Source: Apostichopus japonicus
Lineage: Eukaryota; Echinodermata; Holothuroidea; Aspidochirotida; Stichopodidae
Length of the DNA: 64,000 bases
Assembly (NCBI RefSeq): GCF_037975245.1
Contig: NC_092583.1
Span: 4,747,264 to 4,811,263, forward strand
Reading direction: 5' to 3'
The position numbers and the translations under genes are program-made. Below are positions 32,171-43,879 of this stretch, piece after piece. The notes under the pieces are model-generated. The model was not told where the DNA came from. It made no database searches and saw nothing but the letters and a program-made list of their open reading frames with translations. Each line of letters starts with the position of its first letter. Within the stretch, counting starts at the first letter, position 1.

Positions 32171-35081
32171 TTAATGCCGGTGTTGCCGTTGGAAGAACAG
32201 TCTTGCAGATTCCGGGATCCTTCCAACTGAGGGAACTGGTGGACGTTCCCCAACTGCAGCTTTTGGTCTAGTTGGTTTTTCTCTTTGGTTTGTCACAGTT
32301 GATGGTTGTGGTCTGTTGTTCTGACCGTTGAGTGCCTGGTGTCTAGAGAAGTCACTCCCTGTTATCCGTGAGCCGTAGGTTGGGTTGGCATGGACCCTTA
32401 GAGGCCGAACTGATTTGGTAATGGCAGCAGGGAAGCGAGATGCATGAAACCTACTTTGGTATCTGTTGCTGAACTGTGAACACAAACAGGGTAAAATACA
32501 TTTCACGATATATCAGGATGGAGGAAAGAGTTGGGCATTGCCCAACCATTTATGACGTACTGTGAGGTTTCAAACAAAGGTCGAGGATTTAAGGTCAGAG
32601 AAGAAAGAATATAGCCATTGGAATTTAGATTGTGTATTTGTCCAACTTAAATTAGAACAAAAAGAAGAAATTGGGTCAAGATTGTAAAAACACTACCCCC
32701 CCCCCAACCCACCCAACCATTCTCAATTGTCATCAGGACTTTGGGAACGTTGAATGAAGCTGGGGAAAGGTGAAAATATAATTTGAATTTATCACTTTAA
32801 TTCGAGAATATTACCCTCATATTACCTGCTCCCATAAATCAAGATTATATAATTCTCACATTTCTAAAGCCGATGCTCTGGTTGACAAGTTCACCAACTC
32901 TGTGTCCTCTCCCAGAAACCTCTCTCGTCTCGACGGGGCTCCTCTGGTTTGGTTGAGACGTTGGCTGATTTTGTTTGACCTGAAGATATTTGTAAGATGT
33001 CATTAAAGCATTTAGCAACTAGTCCAGATAAATAATGATACTCATATATTTTTGAAGGTGGTTGTATGTGTGTGTGTGGGGGGGGGGGGTATCCGAAATT
33101 GAGACAGCATTTTTTAAGTGGGAAAAATGATTCTGTATCTTACAACAATTTGCGACGCTACTCCGTCTCGTAATTTATCGTGTATCACACGTATATTGTT
33201 TGCTTATGTTTGTTCTACTATTAAAACTACGTTATGTAAGGTCGTCGTCTGTATGACAGGAGATTCTCGTCAGTATGTATCAACAGCAATGCTCAAACAT
33301 ATGACATATCTTCGGAATTGAAAAAAATTTTTTTTTTTTTACTTTATCCTCAATATTGAGGAAAGGTCTTTAAAATTAAATAATTAGGATGGCTTTTATA
33401 ATTCATAAATACCTTCCTCTGTAACAGATCGTCAATAGAATCACTCGGCAATTGACTTCTGCAGCGGTTTGATGTGTTCTCTCTCTCCCTATTACTTTCA
33501 TCAATTTCATCAATAACAGACAACCTTTGTCTCCTTTCGTCTGATAATCTCTTTGGCTGCATCATCTTTTCTTGTCTTGCTCTCGTTTCTCTCTTCCTCA
33601 TCTCTGCAATTGTTTCTATTTCATCCAGGATCCCTTGCGCCTTCTCTCTCCTCTCCTCTTCCTCTCTCTGCTGCTTCAGCTGTTGTTTTTCATTCTCACG
33701 TTTCAGTCTCAACCGCTCAAAGTATCTCTCCAACTTCATCTCTTCCTTGCGTTTCTTTTCTTCTTCCAATCGCTTCTCTTCCTCTGCTCTCTGCTGCTTC
33801 TGAATCTTTCGTCGCTCTTCCTTCTCAGCAATCTGTCTCTGGATCGCTCTGTATTTGAATTGCCTTATGTCTTCGTCGCCAATCTCCTCAGAAACGGAAC
33901 CGTTTTCTCGCAAGTACTCTTCTCTCCTCTTTTGTTCTTCCTCTTTCTGTTTCTTTTGTCTGTAAGCCTCTGCGAACTTTTCATCCTTAAGAAGTTCTTT
34001 CAGTTCATTGTCCTTCTGGATCCTAATTTCCTCCTGTCTCTTGTCGACTTGATCTTTTAAGATTTCTCTCAGGGTGACTTTCTTCTTCTTCTCTCTCGTT
34101 TTCTTCTCCATCTCTCGTTTCTCTGATCTTTTCGATTCCCTTCTCGACATTCGCTTTTCAATTGATTTCGAATTGTTCAGTTCTTCTTGCCTTCTGCTTT
34201 GCTCCCTCGCGAGACTTCCTTGTCCCGGGCCTGCTCTTCTTGACATGGATACATTCGCTGGTTCTTGTTCCTCTTCCATCTGATCCTGTCTCTCATCTTG
34301 CCAGGAACCATCTCCTGCAATCCAATCGCTCACTGGCTCTTCCCGCGATGTGACGTCATTGCCTCTTCTATTTATAATTGGCTCCTCGCTATGACGTGCT
34401 ACTTCCTTGAGTTGTTCTTGATTGGCCACAGTATTCTCCTCCTCTTCTACATCTTCTTCTTCCTCCTCCTCCTCCTTATCCTCTTCCTCCTCTTCTGCTT
34501 CCTCCTCCTCCGACATCACATCACTGACCTTTTCTTCGACAGGCCTGTTTCTCATCCTCCATTCTGGAATTATTGGTATGATGTCATCAGATGAAGATTC
34601 GGCTGATGTTATAGAGGGCTTGTTGGATTTTTTTGTGTCGGGTTGTCGCGTTGACTAGAACACGAATCCACGGAGCGATCTCTCTGGTCAAGAGTCGACG
34701 TATCAGCAATCTTAGACGGTGTTGGTGGTGGACATCGACTTTTTTCGTAGCACGATATGTTCCTGAAGTGGAAAGAAGAACAATATAGTGGAGGAAGAAC
34801 CTTTCTAAAATAATTTACAAACTGATCTTAAAACTTTAAAATTAAATCATTGAGCTCATCGATATGCTAGAAATTATAATTAATTGAAATGTAAACCCAC
34901 CTTGCTGCAGTTCCTCTGGTTTCTCAACCTTTTTCTGAGCTTGTCTACCAGCACGACGCATATCGTCTGCTCTTCGAGTAGAAAGTGGTTTGGTTTTCCC
35001 GCGCCTTTGCTTATCACGTGTAAGCTGCTCGACGTGAGTGGTCGCTGAAACGTCATCATCCGATGATTTCAGGATTCGAAC
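32171..35081 (-). pseudogene. Coiled-coil gene, inverted third copy (exons 2-5, probably broken)
   Basis: The minus-strand exons are 35,081-34,901 (exon 2), 34,762-33,413 (exon 3), 32,979-32,860 (exon 4) and 32,473-32,171 (exon 5, ends FFQRQHRH). Splice sites are preserved at all of them. Exon 1 with the MGCQHSK start was not found upstream. In exon 3, one base is missing in an A6 run (34,740-34,745) and one in an A7 run (34,628-34,634), each compared with the frame of copy 1. Downstream of these the frame is open for more than 400 codons and well conserved. It is either a recently inactivated paralogue, a gene using a later ATG (MRNRPVEEK at 34,555), or an intact gene with homopolymer assembly errors. 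Confidence 0.75.
33413..34762 (-). pseudogene. Inverted copy, exon 3 with two single-base lesions
   Basis: The exon encodes the same charged coiled coil as copy 1. Its Glu run is longer and interrupted (GAG and GAA repeats near 34,440-34,510). The lead segment KSRCPPPTPSKIADTS is readable in one frame and KKSNKPSITSAESSSDD in the next, so the protein sequence is intact apart from the frame changes. In-frame indels relative to copy 1 elsewhere suggest past selection on the protein. Confidence 0.75.
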
Positions 35082-35095
35082 CTATATTTATATTG

Positions 35096-37470
35096 AAAAG
35101 GAGAAAAAATTCTTAATTACACTGTATTCATTATGTCGAGGTTTTTCTCCTCTAAGAAAATAGGAAAAATTAGTTTAAATGTTTGAGGCAAATGTTAGGA
35201 AAAAACTATCAAAGCATAATGGAAGGTGACGACCTTTACCCCTAAGCCCTTGCAGCTTACCGTGTTTGTATAAGCTCAGGGACAAACTCCCGGGTCAGTG
35301 TTAGTAAAAATGGGATACACATACTCCCCGAGGTTGATAGGCAGGAGTCCAGAGCATAGGCGGGATTACAGGGGGCAATTGAGGTTACTTGCCCCCCTCC
35401 CCACACACACACTTTCCCCGATACTTTGAGTTGGCTTCTTTTATCCAATTCAGTTGGTAATTTGGTTGGCTATGACAGCAATACTGGCAACGCTGCGATA
35501 CTTTTATACTTATTCATAATGTCATTATAGCTATAAAAAAAGATCGACCCATTGTGACGATTCTTATTAAAATCCATTTGATACTGTTTATAACGCTTAA
35601 TAAATCTGGCAAGATTTATATGCAGATAGCATTATTAGTACAAGTACTGGGAAATAACCTATAAAAATTGCACCACATTACATCTAGGGGCTATATCAAA
35701 TAAAAAAAATGGAGTGACACCCCTCCCCTTAGACCCTCCCCATGCTACCCCCCCCCCCGACCCACCCCAACTTTCACACATTAAATCACGCCGCTGCTCC
35801 ATGGGGTGCGAAGCTATGGGCCACAGACACCAAACTTCCTGAAGAGTAAGTTAATCTACACCTGCTTACGGGGATTCACATCTCATCTCTTCCATACAGG
35901 GAGGAATACAAAGACAAATGTTGGACACACCTTAATTTCAAAGCTACGAAATATAGGTACAATGATGCTGAAGTCAAGTGTTAGAAGTACAACTTGTTCA
36001 GTGCGGCGTTCATGAATAAGGTGTGAATTTTACAAATTGTTACATAGCTCATAAATTATCCGTAAAAGTGATTGCGATGAGACATGCAACTTCGTGGATT
36101 GGCCTCTATTTTTCAATTGACAATGAGTGCGAGTAGTGGAAATTCAGAAACACTGCGTATGTGGTCTTCTACGCACAAAGCGAAAGCGTGTAAAAGCTTT
36201 CAAAAACTGGAAAGATTGAAGGAGGACGGGACTAAACGCCCACGAACTTATTGTAAAACAAAAATTCATATTTCAGTCAAGGAGAACATATTAAATTGCG
36301 GATAAATAGTCCATTACAAAACATCCAAATCAATGCGCCGATCGTCTCATTTACAACAGACAGCACATGACTTAAACACCTGTCAATATTCAACTTACAG
36401 GGCGGGGCTACCATTACACACAAATGTGATTGGCTTGTGATCGAGCAACGTCACGCGCGCTTGTAAATGTTTACGCTGCGTTATGATTATACCTGTTGTT
36501 CTGTAGTAGACTACAACACATTACGTATATAATGTGCGCGCATTTACAATGTATGCATATATATGCCGTTTATATATCCGGCGCGGCGCCGTGTTACAAA
36601 GTTAAAGGAACAGACAAGTTCGTGCTTACACAAGGATTAATAAAATGGATTTTACGGTACATAATTGATTGTCATATTTTGTTACCTTAGGAAACAATCA
36701 CTCATTTACTTCTGATATCAATAACCAAAAAAGGAAGCTGCTTTTGGCGCTCAAGATTGTTTACATCGGTGGCTTGTGTGAATCAACGTTTTCCATCTTA
36801 TTTTATAGCATGTATGACGTTTGCTGCAGGACATATCTGGAGGAGTTCAATGGTGCTGTTCAATGGTGAGCGTGATTCAATTTTTCGCTTAAGTATCCTA
36901 ATATAACAGCTCTTACTTTACTTAGTTACTATAGTTAAAGTTGACAGTACGTACTGTGGGAAATTCACCTTGCATTAAAATAAAACATTGCATCAGTATA
37001 ATAAATTAGCGCAAGTTTCGTTCGTAAGGGATGCGTACATCGAAAGACAAAGTTGAAATTGTTTCACAGTATGTATAATTGAACGATTATGAAACAGGTA
37101 GAGTACATCTTAATTATCAACCATAACCAAGCACTTAATCACATTTAGATCTTACACGGGTATAGGTCATCCAATGTCCGTGAGGAAGGACATCGTTATC
37201 TAGTATAAAGGGACAGACAAAACGTGGCTTAGATTGTCAAATCAAATCATTTGATCTAACCTTTGACTTATAATGAATAGGATTTGTGCAAGAAAGGACA
37301 GATCAGAATTTTCAGAGACGCACAACTGTTGCGTGAGGGATGGATACACAGTACCACAAACCATGTAATTTCTGCACAAGAGGCTATGCTGAATAAGAAC
37401 TGATAGGCCTTTAATTGTTGCTATATAGTAGTACTGTGAAACTTTCTGTAAAACTTATCCAGAACAGCAG
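35096..37470. other. Gene-free stretch beyond the inverted copy
   Basis: No recognisable gene. Frames of 62-73 residues near 35,806-36,305 and 36,496-36,869 have no recognisable domain. A candidate hAT-like end ('cataggcgggattacagg') lies near 35,356. The missing exon 1 of the inverted gene copy was looked for here and not seen. Confidence 0.5.
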
Positions 37471-37478
37471 CACTGAAT

Positions 37479-38367
37479 CATGGGCGGCGATCCGTACTTC
37501 CGAGTGGGGGGGATATGACCTTGTTGACTATCAGAGCCGTCTCTATATACGGCTCTGGTTGACTATCTAAGCGTAGTGCCACCATGAGTTTACGCGAAGC
37601 GTACAAGAAAATTTTGGGATTTACAAACCCTCTATATGGCCGGAAACGGCACTTCCCGAGGTTTCCAAGCGGCAAATACCCAACTTTAAAATAGGGATAT
37701 CATGTCCGAAATATCTCATAATCAGGATCCAAAATACTTTTTTTTAATTTCGGGTGTTATTTTGGGAAAATTGCCCCTGTCAATCTTGTTTCAGGCGCTA
37801 CGTTAGAATGTTCGAGAGCTCTTTTATATTATTCGATGAAGAAAATGGCCTCATGCAGGCTATTATAGGCCTATACACATGCAATACACAATTACACATA
37901 GTTACATTCCTAGGTACCGATTGCTAGGGCATCCAGGTGAAACGTGTATTAAGCATTACCCTGGTAACATGAGATTCTCAGCTGTTCGAGGGAACATGTA
38001 CGTGTGTAGGCCTACTATAGGGCCTATATGAATCAATGATATGAATACTGTGAGGGTGCATATATGTACTATATCAATACCGTGGGCGCAATAATACATT
38101 TTGTTGTTATAGGGCCAATGAAGCCTACAGTCAACTATTCTTGCTTTATAAAGACGGTATATTTGAAAAGATCGCACTGCGTTTATGATAGGCGAGAAAT
38201 GAAGCTAAAAAAGAGCCGTACATTCACGATGATGCATAAATGTAGGCATGAAAAAATTCTTATCCCTGGCATTTGGTGTGGGGGGGGATATGGTGTATTA
38301 CATCCCCTCCACCCATTTTCATGGGGGGATATATCCCCCTTCCCCCCCCCCAGGATCGCCGCCCATG
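37479..38367. mobile_element. 889-bp hAT-like element (CATGGGCGGCGATCC ends)
   Basis: The 15-base ends CATGGGCGGCGATCC are perfect inverted repeats, flanked by a perfect 8-bp duplication CACTGAAT (37,471-37,478 and 38,368-38,375). It contains a piece of the 'GCGCGTAGCC' dispersed family near 37,545-37,680 in inverted orientation, so it is nested or composite. No coding frame is supported. Confidence 0.88.
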
Positions 38368-38520
38368 CACTGAATGCATGCTACATGGTTCTTTGCTGTT
38401 TGATACTTTGAACTTGACCGGACCACCCTACAGGTACTAAGGGTGTTGCATAGGACTGCTTCACTGTATGGCTGACAACTTAAAAAATCAAAAATCCAAA
38501 TCCGCCTTAGGTATTAATCA

Positions 38521-38867
38521 CATAGGCGTAGGAGGCGGGGGCTGGCGGGGGGGGGGAGCTTCAGCCCCCAACCAAATATTTTTGTAGAAATTCGGGCAAT
38601 ATGCTGAGAATTTTTCGGGCACCTACTGAAAGAAAAATAAATTGTAATGATGTAGCTAAAGGAAGTTTTAAAAAAAAGCTCCATGGTAATTAAAGTATAG
38701 TTCTAAGCTTGCCCGACTAATTCGCCATTACTAATGTCAAAGCCAATATGATATGTACATTAATATGTTGAGCGCGCGTGGAGCGCGAAAAAGTTTGGTT
38801 ATATTTTTCGAGCAAGTCGTTACAGACCCCCCCCCCCCCCATATCAAATTGGGCTCCCATGCCTATG
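38521..38867. mobile_element. 347-bp hAT-like MITE
   Basis: The ends CATAGGCGTAGGAG and, inverted, CATAGGCATGGGAG are flanked by a perfect 8-bp duplication ATTAATCA (38,513-38,520 and 38,868-38,875). The interior is related to the hAT-type element at 29,291 and to a fragment at about 41,220-41,510. Confidence 0.87.
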
Positions 38868-38875
38868 ATTAATCA

Positions 38876-40012
38876 TACAGTACAGTATCTACAGTAATAG
38901 ATATCTCCTAAACATTTCTTTTTGGCACTTTTGGAGAAAATTCAGATAGATTGATATTGTATAGAGAGACTCAATATGGAGTATACTGTACGAGCGATAT
39001 GCAAAATTAAGAGCGAATTAAAAGTGTGCAATTGACTTAGTCTGCATGAGAGAGTCCTCCTATACCTGCTTTTCTAATACAGTCTCCTAATATCTACCTA
39101 AATATGTGTGTATTGACTGTTCCAATTTTATGTTATTTAATTATAATCAAAATTAAATATGCGGTCTTTGCTACAATATTGGGCATTAATTTAAATAATT
39201 TCAACAATCTTTAGTTTTGACCAAGTGTTACCAAGTTTTTGGTCATATACCCTGCTTGCAGTACTGTAAATTTCGAATGAATTAAATACTACTAGTTCTT
39301 ACTAGAACGGGTCAGTCTTGCATTTCAACCCAAGTAAAAAACAAGGCCGTGGCTATTCTTACGACTAGTTGTAACAATTATTTATAAACTATTCTTACAA
39401 CAAAGTAATTCAAAGTAAATAAAGCAACTGCGCATGAAGTAGGGGTAACCCTAACCCTAACTCTAACCCTCAATCCAGCCCTAACCCTGAACCTATTATT
39501 GTTACTCCTGGTCGTGAAAATAGTACTCCTAGCTGTAAAAATAGCAACTGCGCATGCTCAAAAGGTCATTATTGTTACAACTAGTCATAAGAATAGCCAC
39601 TTTGAAAAAAACAATTATCCTGATGTTGAATGTTCCTTTTAGCATGTTGATTCTTGCATTCCACCACACCCAGAGACAAACTTAATAGACTTCAACTTGC
39701 GTTAAAATTAGATTACCATACCTTTACTAATTAATTAATTGTACAAAGAAAAAGTAGAAAAGACTAGGGATAAGCCAAACGTTCAGTTTTCTCCCGTTAA
39801 GAGTACAGACAAACATCCCGTATGGCATGTGTATTAATTTCCTGACAACACGCTGACTTATGTATACTCTTAACCCACCAATGACAAATTTAAAAATATA
39901 AAACCTAATTTGCATTTGCTAGTAAGATCAATATGTTGTGGCTTAAATGTAGACATACAGAGAAATCGGGAAAGGCAGTAGACACTGTACAGTTTTTCTA
40001 CTTTTTAAGAGT
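38876..40012. other. Gene-free stretch around the telomere-type repeat element
   Basis: Apart from the element at 39,347-39,604, nothing supported. The 62-residue minus-strand frame at 39,727-39,915 has no recognisable features. Confidence 0.45.
39347..39604. repeat. Inverted-repeat element with telomere-type repeats inside
   Basis: The arms 'ggccgtggctattcttacga' (39,347 onward) and its complement ending 'aagaatagccac' (39,604) bracket about 190 bases. Inside are CCCTAA units (39,448-39,500, with degenerate ones), the animal telomere repeat. Two direct 'agcaactgcgcatg' words (39,423 and 39,542) lie beside them. No target duplication was found. Confidence 0.65.
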
Positions 40013-40029
40013 GTGGTAAAACTTGTCCC

Positions 40030-40195
40030 ATATACAAGGGCGTATCCAGGATTTTCTAACCCGGGGGGCGCGAATTTCTATCTAAGCGGGGCGCCACCAT
40101 CGGTTGGCGCGCAGCGTACAAGAAAATTTCTGGTTTTGATATCCCCCAGATCACCGGAAATGACACTTCTCGGGCTTGAAATGACCAACCAGATG
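40030..40195. mobile_element. Fragment of the 'GCGCGTAGCC' dispersed family
   Basis: It begins 'caagggcgtatccagg' and shares 'ggcgcgcagcgtacaagaaaa' and 'cccagatcaccggaaatg' with the other members. A matching right end was not found. Confidence 0.5.
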
Positions 40196-41219
40196 TACAC
40201 TTTTGCCTGAGAACCAAGTATTTCCCAATAGTTTTTTTTTCATCCATAACCTTGTTGAAGATATTGTCACCAGTCACACATCATGTTCGACCTCACCGCA
40301 TGACCTGTGGATCATTGTTTTTGTAGGTGATTCTACGTCGCGCCGCCCACAATATCCGTCAGCCCCACTTTTCAAGGTTTTAAGCCCATTATTTGTTCAG
40401 AATTTGAAAATTCACATTCTCGTGAATAAACTCACTTCAAAAAATACCCATAATGTTACACAAAATTTCATCTATGGACAACCAATATAGAAAAGCCTCC
40501 ATCAACCCCTAACAGACCGGTCAAAATTGCATAGCTCCCAACTCTTGAGAAGGCAAATGCTGGTCCATGCCACGAATCGCCGTCCTGGGGGAGGGGTATA
40601 AGGGGAGGGGTTGTCCCCTTGCCCTTTTCATTTTTTGGGGGGGGAATCCTGATGATGCCTACATGTAAAATGGTGGCACTTATAAAGGCTTTTGTCACCC
40701 AACATTTTCTGAGAAATATGCATTTTTTTGTGTGTAACATCAATAAATTGAATAGTATAGGTGATAATTCATTCTTTCCCGTGGCATGAAAATGTTCGCT
40801 GCTCGCCCCAATGAAAAGAAATATAGGCTAATTTGTGGTTCAAATGATGCTGTAAAGGAGGTTTTATACTATATTATGCTAAATGCTAGAGAAATGATGG
40901 TTGCTAAGTCAAAATTGAATGCAATTTTTTTTATGTATACTTGACAATTACAATGCGGGTTTTTCGGAAGCTTGCGCGGGTCAGCGGGTTTGGGTGTTAG
41001 AATGCGGGTCCAACCCGCGAATTGCGGGTCAGTTGGGAGCTCTGAAATTGCACGAGTAGAGGGAAGTGTGATGAAGAATGATGGTCAGAAATTTTCGAAA
41101 ATTCAGACACAGTTAATTTATTGGTGTACAAATATTAAAACCTCTTATAACGGCGCTACTATTAAACTTGGTTGAAGGAAATGAAAAATAGCAGATATTT
41201 CCGAAACCGAACACTACAC

Positions 41220-41515
41220 ACATTGGCATAGGGGGCGGGGGCTGCAGTCCCTAATTCGCCATGACTAATGTAAAAGATAGTTTTGACATAATTGGACCTC
41301 CATGCTTTTTCTCTATCTACGTAAGACATTTCGTTGTTTACATTAGCATCCCGCGGTATACTGCGCAACTTTGACGGACCGTACGGTATACTATGGCATG
41401 CGATGTAGGCCTAATAACCGATGCTTGCTTATATAATACTGACAATAACATGTTGAACGCGCGCAGAGCGCGCGAAAATTTTTGGTTATTTTTCGGGCAA
41501 GTCGGACAGTTTTGA
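41220..41515. mobile_element. Fragment related to the hAT-like MITE at 38,521
   Basis: It shares 'ggcatagggggcgggggctg', 'ttcgccatgactaatgt' and 'gagcgcgcgaaaatttttgg' with 38,521-38,867. The ends are unclear and no target duplication was found. Confidence 0.45.
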
Positions 41516-41591
41516 GGCTGTTCATCCTGGAACGCCATTTTCATGCTCACTGATATTATGTGATATCTGCTGTTTGCTTTACAAATTCGAA

Positions 41592-42408
41592 CAGGCGCGT
41601 AGCGAGGAATTTGCCACGGGAGAGGCGAAGCCTGTAGGCAAAGTATCTAAGCGTAGCGCCATCATGAGTTGGCGCGAACTGTACAAGAAAAGTTTGCCGC
41701 AAATCCCTCCCAGATGGCTGGAAATGGCACTACCCAGGACCATTTATTGGCGCGAAGCGTACAATCAAATTTTGGCCGAAAATGCCTCCCAGATCGCTGG
41801 AAATGACACTTCCCAGGCCTTGTAAGTTGCATCTGAGCACTTTCAATTTTGAAATTACTAGCAATATCATAAAAAAAGAAATATGCTGAAGGGTGGGGGC
41901 GGTCGCCCCCTTCCCGAAATGCGTCATGTTCCCCGACAACACGGTCGAGTTCGAGACCAGCCACATTTGGTTTCATAGCACAATTCTACAATTGTTTAAG
42001 GCCTATATACACACACACGCGTTATGGTAGACCATATATAGTATATAGATAATGAGTGAGAGAGGAAAAATAGAAACGTCAAAAATGGAGTTGTCGGTGT
42101 AAGGGGTAGGGTGAGGCACACGCCCCTTTCGAAATCCTTGATCCGTCACTGGCTACCCAGTGTATATAATAGGGGTCGGCGCTGTAATGATGTCACTGTT
42201 CCTCTTTCTCTTCCCGGTGTCTTGGCGTTTTTCTTTTACTCCCTCCTTTTCTCCTTTTCTCTCTTTCTTCTTTTTCTCTTCCCTTCCTTCCTCTCCTCCT
42301 CTTTTTTCCCCTCTTTTTTCCTTTTTCTTCTCTTTTTTTTTCTCTCCTCTTTTTCTTACTCCTCTCCTCTTTTTCGCCCCCAACGCCCCCCCCCTGGATA
42401 CGCGCCTG
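41592..42408. mobile_element. 817-bp 'CAGGCGCGTA' element at the duplication border
   Basis: It starts CAGGCGCGTAGCGAGG and ends CCTGGATACGCGCCTG (imperfect inverted repeats). It contains two adjacent units of 'gcgcgaagcgtacaa' type and a pyrimidine-rich part (42,190-42,380). The flanks do not form a target duplication: the right flank is the first base of the second segmental copy, which suggests the duplication joint lies at this element. Confidence 0.6.
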
Positions 42409-43069
42409 CATACTTACATCATTATGTTGTTTTTTGTGTTAATTTTCTATGAATGGCTGTTTACAGATATTTTGGAAATCATATGGAATATTGTCAATTC
42501 CATTCCTTCACTTTTTATAAGATGGAAAAACTACTTTAATTGTTATTCAGAACATTATAGTTCCAACTCTTAGTAACTTTGCAGTGACATTGTAGTCTAT
42601 GATATTTTATGAAATGTAACTTGTATCCGTACGCATTTGCCTGGTTCAGGGCCTATGGGACAGAAGAATGTATCCCTTGTGGTCTATAAAGGCAGAAGAA
42701 AACTCTGAAGTGAAGTTATGTGCTTGTTGACGTTCTGCATACACTATTTACCCTGGTTGGGACTGCTAGATAAGTTTTGTTCCAATACTGACAGATGAAA
42801 ATGAAAAAAGTCTTTTCGTAGTTAACATATTCTTGATTTGTTTTAAGGTACTTTTCTCAGATATAATTCAATTATATATCAAGTCCTCTCATTTGCTAAA
42901 TGAATATGAATATTCAAGTTTAATACTTCAAATACTTATCAGGGCAACAGACATCCAAGTCATGATGTTAAAAGTACAAATCACAGGTTTTTCTCTTCCT
43001 TAATTCTTCTCTCGCACAAACCTACAGAGAATCTATTTACCATTTATACCTTCTATAAGGCAGTGTATG

Positions 43070-43879
43070 TTAGACAACCTGTATTGGCCCTCTATATATA
43101 CCACCTATGCAGGCCCTCTATAAATTCCACCTGTGTAAACCCTCTATAAATTCCGCGTGTAGACCCTCTATATATGTGGCCTTTGCAGGACCTTTATGTA
43201 TGCCACCTATGTAGACCCTCTATATAAATTGCCTATGAAGGCCCTCTATAAATTCCGCCTGTGTAGACTCTCCATATATGTGGCCTATGTAGGCCCTCAA
43301 TATATGCGGCCTATGTAAGCCCTCTACATAAACAGCCTATGTAGGCCTCTATGTATACCACCTATGCATATATACCGCCTATGCAGGCCCTCTATATATG
43401 CAGCCTATGCAGGCCCTCTATATATTCCACCTATGTAGACCCTCTGGATATACCGCCTATGCAGGCCCTCTATATATGATGCCTATGCAAGCCCTCTATA
43501 TATTCCACCTATGTAGACCCTCTGTATATGCTGCCTACGCAGGCCCTCTGTATATGCCAGCTATGTAGACCCACTGTATATGCTGCCTATGCAGGCCCTC
43601 TATATATACCACCCATGTAGGCCCTCTATATATGTGGCCTATGCAGGCCCTATATTTATGCCCCCTGTGTAGACCCTCTATATATATATATATTTCCTGT
43701 GTAGGCTCTCTATATAAAGCCTGTGTAGGCCCTCTATGAATGCCCCCTGTGTAGGCCCTCTATGAATGCTGCCTATGTAGACCCTCTATATGAACAGCCT
43801 ATGTATGCCCTCAATATATGCCCCCTGTGTAGGCACTCAATATAAACCGCCTATGTAGGCCCTCTATATATGCGACATA
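43070..43879. repeat. 26-bp minisatellite, left part, copy 2
   Basis: About 30 units like those at 775-1,115, roughly twice as long as the left part in copy 1. The array is cut by the transposon at 43,880 and resumes at 46,986. Confidence 0.87.

Larger units (their letters stand above)
31040..35095 (-). repeat. Inverted, diverged partial third copy of the coiled-coil gene region
   Basis: Read on the minus strand, this stretch follows 11,840-16,245 of the first copy: exon 2, exon 3, exon 4, exon 5, the polypyrimidine tract after the stop codon and the roughly 135-bp tandem repeats. Introns are hardly alignable in places and exons differ at many residues, so it is older than the split between the two direct copies. 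Similarity stops just upstream of exon 2; exon 1 and the C4-like gene are not found beside it. Confidence 0.9.

Noticed and set aside
36084-36305. 73-residue plus-strand frame with a charged sequence
   Set aside because: There is no second copy for comparison, no recognisable domain and no clear splice sites; it could be coding, but the sequence alone does not support it.
42153-42573. Overlapping Ser/Phe and Lys/Glu frames of 72-137 residues
   Set aside because: They come from a simple pyrimidine tract inside the transposon-like element at 41,592-42,408.
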